From assembly GCF_902829295.1 (NCBI RefSeq), contig NZ_CADEPL010000030.1, forward strand, positions 1 to 64,000: DNA of 64,000 nucleotides, in the 5' to 3' direction. Shown here piece after piece: positions 34,608 to 42,474 of this stretch. How positions within the stretch are numbered: position 1 is the first letter of the stretch; every line of letters starts with the position of its first letter. A program made the translations under genes and the position numbers. This DNA comes from Vogesella oryzae. Its GTDB lineage: Bacteria > Pseudomonadota > Gammaproteobacteria > Burkholderiales > Chromobacteriaceae. A model generated the notes under the pieces. The model was given only the letters and a program-made list of their open reading frames with translations, had not been told where the DNA came from and searched no databases.

Positions 34608-35648
34608 TTACAGCGTGGCTGCCAGTTGCAGTGCCACAGCCGCCAGGCTGTCGCTGTCCAGTGCCGGTATCTGGATGGTCTGCTGGCCGGCGGTGTAGTG
34701 CTTGCCTTGCGAGCGGCGATACAGCGGGTCGTAGTGATTGAGCAGTAGCTCGCCAACCAGTGTGTCGAAGTCGCCGCTGCGCGCCATGGCATTCCAGGTC
34801 TCCAGCTGAGCCTTGCTGTAGACATTGCGCAGGAAGCCCAGCTGGGTGACCAGCAGTTCCGGTTGGTTCAGGTAGAACTCGTAATCCTGCTTCAGAAAAG
34901 CCACGCGTTCCTTGAGTGGCACTTCCACCTGCAGACAGGGGCTGGCATGCATGCGGCTGAACAGTGCATCCGGCAGCGACACAAAGCCGATCTTCTTGCT
35001 CTCCGCTTCCACGAATACCGGGCAGGAGAAGTCGAGCGCCTTGATGGCGGCAACCAGCTGGCTGTCGAAACCTTTCTGGCTGGGTTGCTCGCTATCTGGT
35101 AAGCGGCCCAGTACCGAGCCGCGGTGTACCGCCAGCCGCTCCAGATCCAGCACTTGCGCGCCGGCCTGCGCCAAGGCATCCAGCAGGCGGCTCTTGCCGC
35201 TGCCGGTGGGGCCGCCGATCACCCGCAGATCCAGCTGTGTGGGCAGGGTGGCCAGCTCGTCCAGCACCTGATGGCGATAGGCCTTGTAGCCACCTTGCAG
35301 CTGGTGCGCCGCCCAGCCGATCTGCGCCAGGATGATGGCCATCGAGCCGGAACGTTGCCCGCCGCGCCAGCAATACACCAGCGGTCGCCACGACTTGGGG
35401 TGGCCGGCAAACTGTTCATCCAGATGGCGGGCGATATTGCGGGCGGCAATGGCGGCGCCGACCTTGCGCGCCTCGAACGGCGACACCTGCTTGTACAGCG
35501 TGCCGACGCGCACGCGTTCCTCGTCGCTCATCACCGGGCAGTTGATGGCGCCGGGGATGTGATCCTCGGCGAATTCCGCCGGTGTGCGCACGTCGATGAT
35601 CTCGTCAAACTGGGATAGCTGTGCTACGGTCGCGGCCTTGAACAACAT
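34608..35648 (-). CDS. selU: tRNA 2-selenouridine synthase MnmH (SelU)
   Basis: A 346-aa protein of two parts. Residues ~1-130 form a rhodanese domain with catalytic Cys in VYCWRGGQRS (near residue 93). A P-loop NTPase follows (GGPTGSGKS near 145). Together they exchange sulfur for selenium on the wobble 2-thiouridine of tRNAs. It is divergent from selD, which makes the selenophosphate donor, with only 20 bp between the two starts. Confidence 0.93.
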   Translation of the reverse strand: MLFKAATVAQLSQFDEIIDVRTPAEFAEDHIPGAINCPVMSDEERVRVGTLYKQVSPFEARKVGAAIAARNIARHLDEQFAGHPKSWRPLVYCWRGGQRSGSMAIILAQIGWAAHQLQGGYKAYRHQVLDELATLPTQLDLRVIGGPTGSGKSRLLDALAQAGAQVLDLERLAVHRGSVLGRLPDSEQPSQKGFDSQLVAAIKALDFSCPVFVEAESKKIGFVSLPDALFSRMHASPCLQVEVPLKERVAFLKQDYEFYLNQPELLVTQLGFLRNVYSKAQLETWNAMARSGDFDTLVGELLLNHYDPLYRRSQGKHYTAGQQTIQIPALDSDSLAAVALQLAATL

Positions 35649-35668
35649 GGTTTTGTGGGCTTCTTTAC

Positions 35669-36709
35669 ATGGCTGATATCAGATTGACGCAATTGTCTCA
35701 CGGCGGCGGTTGCGGCTGCAAAATCGCACCGTCCGTGCTGCAATCGATTCTTGCCGGCGCCAGGGACCAGCTGCCGTATCCGGACTTGCTGGTCGGGCGC
35801 GAAACCAGCGATGACGCCGCGGTTTACCGCCTCAATGATCAGCAGGCGCTGGTGGCGACCACCGATTTCTTCCTGCCCATCGTCGATGATGGTCATGACT
35901 TTGGTCGCATTGCCGCCACCAACGCTATTTCCGACATTTACGCCATGGGTGCCACGCCGATCATGGCGTTGGCCATCGTCGGCATGCCGGTGAACACCCT
36001 GCCGGTCGAGGTGATCCGCGACATTCTGCAGGGCGGCGAGTCCGTGTGCCGTGAAGCGGGCATCCCGATTGCCGGTGGTCATTCCATCGACGCGCCGGAG
36101 CCGATCTACGGCCTGGTGGTGATGGGGTTGATGCACCCGGAACAGATCAAGCGCAACTGCGATGCCAAGGCCGGCGACGTGCTGATCCTGGGCAAGGGTC
36201 TGGGCGTGGGCGTGCTGGCGCAGGCAATGAAGAAGGGTCTGCTGGACGATGCGGGCTACCGTGCGCTGATTGCCTCCACCACCCAGCTTAACAAGGTGGG
36301 CGGCCAACTGGCGCCTCTGGATGCGGTGCATGCGCTCACTGACGTTACCGGTTTTGGCCTGCTGGGGCATTTGCTGGAAATCTGCCGTGGCTCCAACCTT
36401 GCTGCGTATGTGGACATAGCCAGCGTACCGGTGATCCGTGAGGCGCGCGGCTTTGCCGAGCAGGGCATCGGCCCGGGTGCTATCGAGCGCAATCTGGCCA
36501 GCTTCGGCGCCGACGTGCACTGCGCCGACAGCGTGGCCGAGTGGCAGCTGCGGGTGCTGGCCGATGCGCAGACCAGCGGTGGCTTGCTGGTGGCGGTAGC
36601 GCCGGAAGCGGCGGAACAGGTGCTGCAGCTATTCCACGCCGCCGGCTTCGGGTACGCCAGCCGCATCGGCGTGCTGGCCGACGGCGCGCCGGCTATCCAC
36701 GTCAGCTGA
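35669..36709 (+). CDS. selD: Selenide, water dikinase (selenophosphate synthetase)
   Basis: A 346-aa ATP-dependent kinase. The catalytic loop is HGGGCGCK, with Cys15 in the place of the catalytic Cys17/Sec of E. coli SelD. DDAAVYRL, ATTDFFLPIVDD and GLLGHLLE are conserved ATP-binding features. It makes selenophosphate from selenide. No ribosome-binding site is obvious. In this window the only visible user is selU; no selA/selB or selC is seen. Confidence 0.95.
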   Translation: MADIRLTQLSHGGGCGCKIAPSVLQSILAGARDQLPYPDLLVGRETSDDAAVYRLNDQQALVATTDFFLPIVDDGHDFGRIAATNAISDIYAMGATPIMALAIVGMPVNTLPVEVIRDILQGGESVCREAGIPIAGGHSIDAPEPIYGLVVMGLMHPEQIKRNCDAKAGDVLILGKGLGVGVLAQAMKKGLLDDAGYRALIASTTQLNKVGGQLAPLDAVHALTDVTGFGLLGHLLEICRGSNLAAYVDIASVPVIREARGFAEQGIGPGAIERNLASFGADVHCADSVAEWQLRVLADAQTSGGLLVAVAPEAAEQVLQLFHAAGFGYASRIGVLADGAPAIHVS

Positions 36710-36715
36710 AATGGT

Positions 36716-36735
36716 TGCGGCCAACGTTGGCCGCA
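36716..36735. repeat. Palindromic pair of the TGCGGCCAAC repeat
   Basis: A third perfect 20-bp palindrome of opposed TGCGGCCAAC copies, 7 bp after the selD stop and 8 bp before a terminator stem. Confidence 0.88.
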
Positions 36736-36743
36736 TCGGCAGC

Positions 36744-36773
36744 AAAAAGGCAGACCCTAGGGTCTGCCTTTTT
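36744..36773. terminator. Bidirectional terminator after selD
   Basis: AAAAAGGCAGACCC/GGGTCTGCCTTTTT with loop TA, between convergent selD and the flavin reductase gene. Confidence 0.9.
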
Positions 36774-36790
36774 CTATTGCCGCAGCGGAG

Positions 36791-37366
36791 TCAATCCGGC
36801 TGCGCGATCTCGAATGCGTCGCCGATGGCAAAGAAGTGCCCGCCGGCGATGTAGTGCAGCGTGCGCTTGGCATCGTCTGCTATCGGTTGCCAGTGCCCGT
36901 CCTTGAACAGCGCCGGGTCGGCCCAGGCGGAGATGACTTCGCCGATGAACAGGTCGTATTGCTGCTGGTTGTGCGTCTCGCGCAGCAGCTTGCACTCCAG
37001 CCAGCCGGCGCAGCCGGCCACGTGTGGCGCGGCAACAGTATGGCCTGGCTCGGCAGAGAGACCGCTGGCGGCGAATTTGTCGGCTACTTGCAGCCCGCTT
37101 TCCGAGCCGACCTGCAGTACGGCGGCGGCCTGCGCCTTCACCGGTACATTCAGAACAAACTCGCCGGAAGCCTCGATCAGCTGGCGACTGAGCGTGGCCT
37201 TGTCGATCACCACCGCCACCTTGGGCGGGTTGAAATCCAGCGGCATGCTCCAGGCGGCAGCCATCACATTGGCGCGGCCTGCATGGGCGCTGGTCACCAA
37301 TACCGTGGGGCCGTGGTTGAGCAGGCGATAGCATTTGGCCAGTTCGACTGGCTGGTAGTCCGGCAT
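36791..37366 (-). CDS. Flavin reductase-like (FMN-binding split barrel) protein
   Basis: A 191-aa protein with the flavin-reductase-like fold: GPTVLVTSAHAGRANVMAAAWSMPL at the N-terminus and VAVVIDKATLSRQLIEASGEFVLNVP. It binds FMN; its partner monooxygenase is unknown. I chose the ATG at 37366 (MPDYQPVEL) since CGGAG lies 5 bp upstream; a start at 37384 would overlap the GntR stop by ATGA and cannot be excluded. It probably shares a transcript with the GntR gene. Confidence 0.82.
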   Translation of the reverse strand: MPDYQPVELAKCYRLLNHGPTVLVTSAHAGRANVMAAAWSMPLDFNPPKVAVVIDKATLSRQLIEASGEFVLNVPVKAQAAAVLQVGSESGLQVADKFAASGLSAEPGHTVAAPHVAGCAGWLECKLLRETHNQQQYDLFIGEVISAWADPALFKDGHWQPIADDAKRTLHYIAGGHFFAIGDAFEIAQPD

Positions 37367-37380
37367 GGGGGCTCCGTGTT

Positions 37381-38031
37381 TCATGGCAGGCACAGGCGGC
37401 GCAGGTAGCTGCCGGCGGTGCGCAAGTCCTGGGCGATGGCGTCTCGTACGCCGTCGGCATCGTTATTTTGCAGCGCGGAAATCAGCACGCTGTGGGCGTC
37501 GTTCATGGTTTTCCACACCTCCAGGTCCTGGTGCAGCTGGTTGGAGATCGGGCCGACGTGTAGCCACACCGTCTCGATCAGCGACAGCAGTAGCGGCGAG
37601 TTGGCCGCCAGGTACAGCTGCAGGTGGAACAGCTCGTTGGCATCGAGATAGCCCTTCACATCGTCGGCGGCGATGGCCACATCCATCTGCCGGCACAGCG
37701 AAACCAGCTGCTCGCGGCCGGCGGCATCCAGCCGCTGCGCACCGAGAAACGCTGCTTCACCTTCCAGCAGGATGCGGTTCTGCAGAATGTCATCGAACTG
37801 TGCCACCGTCAGTTGCGGCACTGTCACCCCGCAGTTGGGGATGTTCACCAGCGCCTTTTCTGCGGCCAACCGTTGCAGCGCGGCGCGTACCGGCATCTGG
37901 CTGACACCCAGCTCGCTGGCGAGGTGGTTGATCTTCAGCCGCTCGCCCGGCAGCCAGCGCCCCAGCATCAGCATGTGGCGCAATTTGTCGTAGGTATCGT
38001 CCTGCAGGGTGGAGGCGGATTCGGTCTTCAT
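37381..38031 (-). CDS. GntR family regulator with FCD domain
   Basis: A 216-aa regulator. The winged helix (residues ~12-75) has YDKLRHMLMLGRWLPGERLKINHLASELGVSQMPVRAALQRLAAE. The C-terminal all-helical FCD domain (~90-210) binds a small ligand and metal (H in DANELFHLQLY). FCD members control uptake or catabolism of organic acids. It is divergent from the glutamine synthetase-like gene, and two matching palindromes in between are likely its sites. The start MKTESASTLQDDTYDKL matches the family better than the longer frame. Confidence 0.9.
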   Translation of the reverse strand: MKTESASTLQDDTYDKLRHMLMLGRWLPGERLKINHLASELGVSQMPVRAALQRLAAEKALVNIPNCGVTVPQLTVAQFDDILQNRILLEGEAAFLGAQRLDAAGREQLVSLCRQMDVAIAADDVKGYLDANELFHLQLYLAANSPLLLSLIETVWLHVGPISNQLHQDLEVWKTMNDAHSVLISALQNNDADGVRDAIAQDLRTAGSYLRRLCLP

Positions 38032-38093
38032 GGTCGGCGGGCTAACAAGGTTGGCCGCCAGCATAGCAGAGCGGCAATCCACCGCAACTTTAA

Positions 38094-38136
38094 ATTTGAT
38101 CAAATGTTGACATGGCTATTTGATCAAATTTACGAT
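38094..38136 (+). promoter_or_regulatory. Twin ATTTGATCAAAT operators around a promoter
   Basis: The perfect 12-bp palindrome ATTTGATCAAAT occurs at 38094-38105 and 38118-38129, centre to centre 24 bp. TTGACA (38107-38112) and TACGAT (38131-38136), 18 bp apart, form a plausible promoter for the plus-strand gene. The second palindrome lies in its spacer, so GntR binding would block it. The same sites could autoregulate gntR. The rest of 38032-38240 holds nothing else obvious. Confidence 0.7.
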
Positions 38137-38240
38137 GCGCAGCATACGCTGTTCTGCAGCCGTATCTGCCCGTTTGCCTGTGTAAGCAGAGCCGGTGTCA
38201 GCTGCGGTCAGAACAGCCACAAAACCGGAGGAGAACCAGC

Positions 38241-39578
38241 ATGAATGAGCAACTGGCCGCGTTCATACGCGAGCACAACATCCACGAAGTGGAATGCGTG
38301 ATACCGGACATGACCGGTATGGCGCGCGGCAAGATCGTACCCAAGGGACTGTTTCTGGCCGAGGACAGCATGAAAATGTCCAAGGCGGTGCTGACCATTA
38401 CCGTCAATGGCGAATTTGCCGAGTTCGAGCGCTTTGCCGGCGCCAACGATCCGGACATGGTGTGCAAGCCGGATCCGGCTACCATCCGCCTGGTGCCGTG
38501 GGCGATCGAGCCGGTGGCGGTGGTGATTCACGACTGCGAGGACTTCGATGGTCGCCCGGTGGGCTTTTCGCCGCGTGCCGTGCTGCGCAAGGTGCTGAAG
38601 TTGTACGAAAACCGCGGCTGGCGCCCGGTGGTGGCGCCGGAGATGGAGTTCTACCTGATCCGCCAGAACACCAATCCGCACGAGCCGCTGCGTCCGCCAT
38701 CCGGCCGCGCCGGCCGCTCCGAGGTTGGCCGCCAGTCGTTCTCCATCGACGCAGTCAACGATTTCGACCCGTTCTTCCAGGAACTGTCGGCATTTTGCGA
38801 AGCGGCCAAGCTGAATGTGGAAACGCTGATCCACGAGGTGGGCGCCTGCCAGATGGAGATCAACTTCAGCCATGGCGACGCGATGGCGCTGGCCGATCAG
38901 GTATTCCTGTTCAAGCGTGCGGTGCGCGAAACCGCCTACCGTCACAATATCTTTGCCACCTTCATGGCCAAGCCGATGGAAGGCGAGCCGGGCAGTGCCA
39001 TGCACATCCACCAGAGCATCGTGGACAGCGAAAGCGGCGACAATATCTTCTCGCAAGCGGATGGCAGTGCCAGCGAACTGTTCTTCCACCACATCGGCGG
39101 CATGCAGAAATACCTGCCGCAGGCGATGCCGATGCTGGCGCCGTACGTGAACAGCTACCGCCGCCTGAGCCGCCACACCGCCGCGCCGATCAATGTGCGC
39201 TGGGGCTACGACAACCGCACCTGCGGCATCCGCATTCCGCCGTCCGGCGCCGCCGCGCGCCGGCTGGAAAACCGCGTGCCCCGCGTGGATGTAAACCCGT
39301 ATCTGGCGATGGCGGCCACCCTGGCCTGCGGTTATCTGGGCATGGTGAACAAGATCGAGCCGTCGGCACCGATGAACGACAGCGCCTACGACCTTGACTA
39401 CGAGCTGCCGCGCAGCCTGGAGGACGCGGTGGAGCTGATGCAGGATTGCCCGGAACTGGCCGAGATCCTGGGCGAGGAGTTCGTGCAGGCGTTCTGCGCG
39501 GTGAAGGAAAAAGAGTTCGAAACCTTCAATCGCGGCATCACCGCCTGGGAACGCGAGCACCTGCAGCTGCACGTATAA
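38241..39578 (+). CDS. Glutamine synthetase family protein (gamma-glutamylpolyamine synthetase-like)
   Basis: A 445-aa protein of the glutamine synthetase superfamily. Visible: PEMEFYLI (metal ligand Glu), EVGACQMEINF, GSAMHIHQS and RWGYDNRTCGIRIP. It lacks the adenylylation-type tail of GlnA-I and is close to PuuA-like enzymes that join glutamate to an amine such as putrescine. GGAGG lies 9 bp before the ATG. The gene is followed by an aminotransferase and controlled by GntR operators, so amine or amino acid catabolism is likely. The substrate is unknown. Confidence 0.82.
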   Translation: MNEQLAAFIREHNIHEVECVIPDMTGMARGKIVPKGLFLAEDSMKMSKAVLTITVNGEFAEFERFAGANDPDMVCKPDPATIRLVPWAIEPVAVVIHDCEDFDGRPVGFSPRAVLRKVLKLYENRGWRPVVAPEMEFYLIRQNTNPHEPLRPPSGRAGRSEVGRQSFSIDAVNDFDPFFQELSAFCEAAKLNVETLIHEVGACQMEINFSHGDAMALADQVFLFKRAVRETAYRHNIFATFMAKPMEGEPGSAMHIHQSIVDSESGDNIFSQADGSASELFFHHIGGMQKYLPQAMPMLAPYVNSYRRLSRHTAAPINVRWGYDNRTCGIRIPPSGAAARRLENRVPRVDVNPYLAMAATLACGYLGMVNKIEPSAPMNDSAYDLDYELPRSLEDAVELMQDCPELAEILGEEFVQAFCAVKEKEFETFNRGITAWEREHLQLHV

Positions 39579-39583
39579 CCGCT

Positions 39584-39602
39584 TGCGGCCAACGTTGGCC
39601 GC
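39584..39602. repeat. Palindromic pair of the TGCGGCCAAC repeat (one arm imperfect)
   Basis: The core GCGGCCAACGTTGGCCGC is a perfect 18-bp palindrome; the right arm ends GTTGGCCGCC instead of GTTGGCCGCA. It sits between the glutamine synthetase-like and aminotransferase genes. Confidence 0.8.
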
Positions 39603-39637
39603 CGCCGGCACCAAATCAGAATGACAAGGAGAGCATC

Positions 39638-40996
39638 ATGAGCACCCGCCACGGCATCAACTGGGACAAGGCCCAGGCGCTGTACCACGCCGAGCGCGAC
39701 ACTTTCATCAGCCGCATGCCGCGCTCGCGCGAGCTGTCGGCCAACGCTGCCGGCCATCTGCTGTTCGGCGTGCCGCTGCACTGGATGAACGACTGGTCGA
39801 CACCGTTCTCGCTGTACGTCGCCGCCGCCCAGGGCGCGCGCTTCACCGACGCCGACGGCCACGACTATGTGGATTTCTGCCTCGGCGACACCGGCGCTAT
39901 GTTCGGCCACAGCCCCAAGCCGGTGGCCGAGGCCATCGCCCGCCAGGCGCAGCGCGGCTACACCGCCATGCTGCCCAGCGAAGACGGCGTATGGGTGGCG
40001 CAGGAGCTGGCACGCCGCTTCGGCCTGCCGTACTGGCAGTTCGCGCTGTCGGCTTCGGATGCCAACCGCTTCGCCATCCGCTGGGCGCGGGCGATCACCA
40101 ATCGCAGCAAGGTGTTGATCTTCAACGGCTGCTACCACGGCACGGTGGACGACGTGTTTGTCGATCTGGTGGACGGCCAGCCGCAAACCCGCGACAGCCT
40201 GCTGGGGCAGGTGTACGACATCACCCAGCACACCCGCAGCGTGGAATTCAACGATCTGGCGGCGCTGGAAGCCGCGTTGCAGGATGGCCAAGTAGCCTGC
40301 CTGCTGGCCGAACCGGCGATGACCAATATCGGCATGGTGCTGCCGCAGCCCGGCTTCTGGCAGGCGGCACAGGCGTTGTGCCAGCGTTACGGCACCTTGC
40401 TGCTGATCGACGAGACCCACACCATCAGCAGCGGCCCCGGCGGCTACACCCGCGCCCACGGTCTGCGCCCCGACTTGCTGGTGGTCGGCAAACCGGTGGC
40501 CGGCGGGGTGCCGTGCGCGGTATACGGCTTCAGCGAGGACACTGCCCGCCGCGCCGAAGAGGCCAAGCGCAACGCGCCGCCCGGCCATAGCGGCATCGGC
40601 ACCACGCTCACTGCCAACCTGCTGGCGATGGCGGCGATGCGCGCCAACCTGGCGGAAGTGATGACCGATAGCGCCTACCAGTACATGTTCGCACTGGCGG
40701 AAAGGTTGGCCGCAGGCTTGCGCCGGGTAATTGAACAGCAGCAGCTGCCGTGGTGCGTCACCCAGATCGGCGCGCGTACCGAATTCCAGTTCACCGCCGT
40801 GCCGCCAGTTAACGGCAGCGAGGTCGACAAGATTCTGGATAGCGAACTGGAACATATCGTGCACCTGTTCCTGCTCAACCGTGGCCTGCTGATCACGCCG
40901 TTCCACAACATGATTCTGGTGTGCCCGGACACCACCGAGGCCGATGTCGAGCGGCTGGTGGCAGCGTTCGGCGACTTCGTGGCGGCGGTGAAGTAA
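39638..40996 (+). CDS. Class III aminotransferase (glutamate-1-semialdehyde aminomutase-like)
   Basis: A 452-aa PLP enzyme. The cofactor site has DETHT (Asp for the pyridine nitrogen), LVVGKPVAGGVPCAVYGF (Schiff-base Lys) and SASDANRFAIRWARAITNRSKVLIFNGCYHG, typical of class III enzymes close to GSA aminomutase. The N-terminal part (residues 1-60) is atypical for hemL, so a catabolic role with the neighbouring glutamine synthetase-like protein is more likely. AAGGAGAG precedes the ATG at 39638; the longer frame lies within the upstream gene. Confidence 0.85.
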   Translation: MSTRHGINWDKAQALYHAERDTFISRMPRSRELSANAAGHLLFGVPLHWMNDWSTPFSLYVAAAQGARFTDADGHDYVDFCLGDTGAMFGHSPKPVAEAIARQAQRGYTAMLPSEDGVWVAQELARRFGLPYWQFALSASDANRFAIRWARAITNRSKVLIFNGCYHGTVDDVFVDLVDGQPQTRDSLLGQVYDITQHTRSVEFNDLAALEAALQDGQVACLLAEPAMTNIGMVLPQPGFWQAAQALCQRYGTLLLIDETHTISSGPGGYTRAHGLRPDLLVVGKPVAGGVPCAVYGFSEDTARRAEEAKRNAPPGHSGIGTTLTANLLAMAAMRANLAEVMTDSAYQYMFALAERLAAGLRRVIEQQQLPWCVTQIGARTEFQFTAVPPVNGSEVDKILDSELEHIVHLFLLNRGLLITPFHNMILVCPDTTEADVERLVAAFGDFVAAVK

Positions 40997-41031
40997 CGGC
41001 GCGTCTGTTGCTGTCGTGTGGGTGATAGTGC

Positions 41032-41067
41032 AAGGGCGTGCGGCCAACGGGCGCACGCCCTTGTTGT
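41032..41067 (+). terminator. Terminator hairpin whose loop holds a TGCGGCCAAC repeat
   Basis: AAGGGCGTGCG/CGCACGCCCTT with loop GCCAACGGG and a short TTGTTGTTG tail. The 10-bp repeat (41039-41048) covers the end of the left arm and the loop. The terminator is weak in T-run but strong in stem. Confidence 0.6.
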
Positions 41068-41136
41068 TGCCGGCATGGCTGGCAAGCCGCGGGCAAAATT
41101 CTTATAGTGGCCGCTTGATTACCCGCTACCCGTGCC

Positions 41137-42435
41137 ATGTCTGCCGATAACACCCTGTTCCAGCTAGCCCAGCGCCAGCATCTTGCTGGCGATCTTGCCG
41201 CCGCCGAGGTGCTGTACCGCCAGCATCTTGCGGCCAACCCTGACGATGCTGCCGGTTTGCACTGGCTGGGCTGCGCGCTGCATCAGCAGGGGCGCGATGC
41301 CGAGGCGTTACCGTGGTTGCAGCAGGCGGTGGCGGCGAAGCCGGAGCCGGCGGCATGGTGGTTCAGCCTGGGGATTGTCTGCGCCAGCCTGCGACAGTTT
41401 GCCGACGCGGTGCTGGCGTTTCGTGCCGCGCTGGCCCGCGATGGTGGGCAGTACTTTTTCTGGACCAATCTGGGCGCCAGCGAGGCGGCGCTGGGTAATG
41501 GCGACGCGGCCGAGCAGGCGTGGGTGCAGGCCTTGCAACTGCAACCGGAGTTGCCGGATGCCTGGTTTTTGCTTTCCGCCCACCATGCGGCGGCCGGTGA
41601 CGCCGCGTTGGCGCAGCAATGCAACTACCGCGGCATTGTCTGCGAAGGTGCCGCCAAGCACCCGCCGGCGACGCTGGCGCAGGCATTGAGCGAAATCGGC
41701 CAGCCTCAGGCAGCGCAGGCCTTGCTGCAGCAGTGGCTGCAGCGCGAGCCGGATAATGCCATCGCCCGGCACTTGCTGGCGGCCTGCGGTGGCGACGCGG
41801 TGCCACCGCGCTGCAGCGATGCCTATGTGCAGCAGGCTTTCGATCAGTTCTCTACCAGCTTCGAGCGCAAGCTGGGCGAACTGGGCTATCAGGGGCCGGC
41901 GCTGGTGGCGGCCCTGGCGGTGGAGCAGGGTTGGCCGCAAGCCGGCTGGCGCATCGCCGATCTGGGGTGCGGTACCGGTTTGATCGGCGCCGAGCTGGCG
42001 CCGTATGCCCGCTATCTGCTGGGGGTGGACCTGAGTGCCGGCATGCTGCGCGAGGCGCAGGCGAAAGGGGTGTACCAGCAGCTGCTACAGGCCGAGCTGG
42101 GTGCGTGGCTGACGCAGCAGGACGAGCGCTTCGACCTAGCGGTATGCATGGATACCTTCATCTACATCGGCGACTTGTCGCAGGTGCTGCCTGCCATCGC
42201 CCGTTGTCTGTCGCCAGACGGGATGCTGGTGTTTTCCAGCGAATTGCTGTCGGACACTGCAGCGAGCGGTTTCCATCTCAATAGTAGCGGCCGCTACAGT
42301 CATAGGCCGGAGTACCTGGCTAAGCAGTTGGCCGCAGCCGGTTTTGCCCGCTGGCAGTGCCGGCCGGTGACACTGCGGCAGGAGTCAGGCGTGCCGATGT
42401 GTGGCGAACTGTACTGCGCCTGGCGGCAGGCATGA
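41137..42435 (+). CDS. TPR-repeat protein fused to a SAM-dependent methyltransferase
   Basis: A 432-aa protein. Residues ~1-220 hold tetratricopeptide repeats (LAQRQHLAGDLAAAEVLYRQHLAANPDDAAGLHWLG, and others). Residues ~240-430 form a Rossmann methyltransferase with motif I RIADLGCGTGLIG, DLSAGMLREAQAKG, and SPDGMLVFSSE. Such fusions occur in many proteobacteria; the target is unknown. The first residues of the ORF fit the TPR array, so the ATG at 41137 is likely. Confidence 0.82.
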   Translation: MSADNTLFQLAQRQHLAGDLAAAEVLYRQHLAANPDDAAGLHWLGCALHQQGRDAEALPWLQQAVAAKPEPAAWWFSLGIVCASLRQFADAVLAFRAALARDGGQYFFWTNLGASEAALGNGDAAEQAWVQALQLQPELPDAWFLLSAHHAAAGDAALAQQCNYRGIVCEGAAKHPPATLAQALSEIGQPQAAQALLQQWLQREPDNAIARHLLAACGGDAVPPRCSDAYVQQAFDQFSTSFERKLGELGYQGPALVAALAVEQGWPQAGWRIADLGCGTGLIGAELAPYARYLLGVDLSAGMLREAQAKGVYQQLLQAELGAWLTQQDERFDLAVCMDTFIYIGDLSQVLPAIARCLSPDGMLVFSSELLSDTAASGFHLNSSGRYSHRPEYLAKQLAAAGFARWQCRPVTLRQESGVPMCGELYCAWRQA

Positions 42436-42440
42436 AAAAA

Positions 42441-42462
42441 CCCGGCGTATGGCCGGGTTTTG
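42441..42462 (+). terminator. Rho-independent terminator
   Basis: CCCGGC/GCCGGG with loop GTATG, followed by TTTTGTTT, between the TPR-methyltransferase gene and convergent recN. An A6 run precedes the stem, so it can act on both strands. Confidence 0.8.
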
Positions 42463-42474
42463 TTTGCGGGGCGT

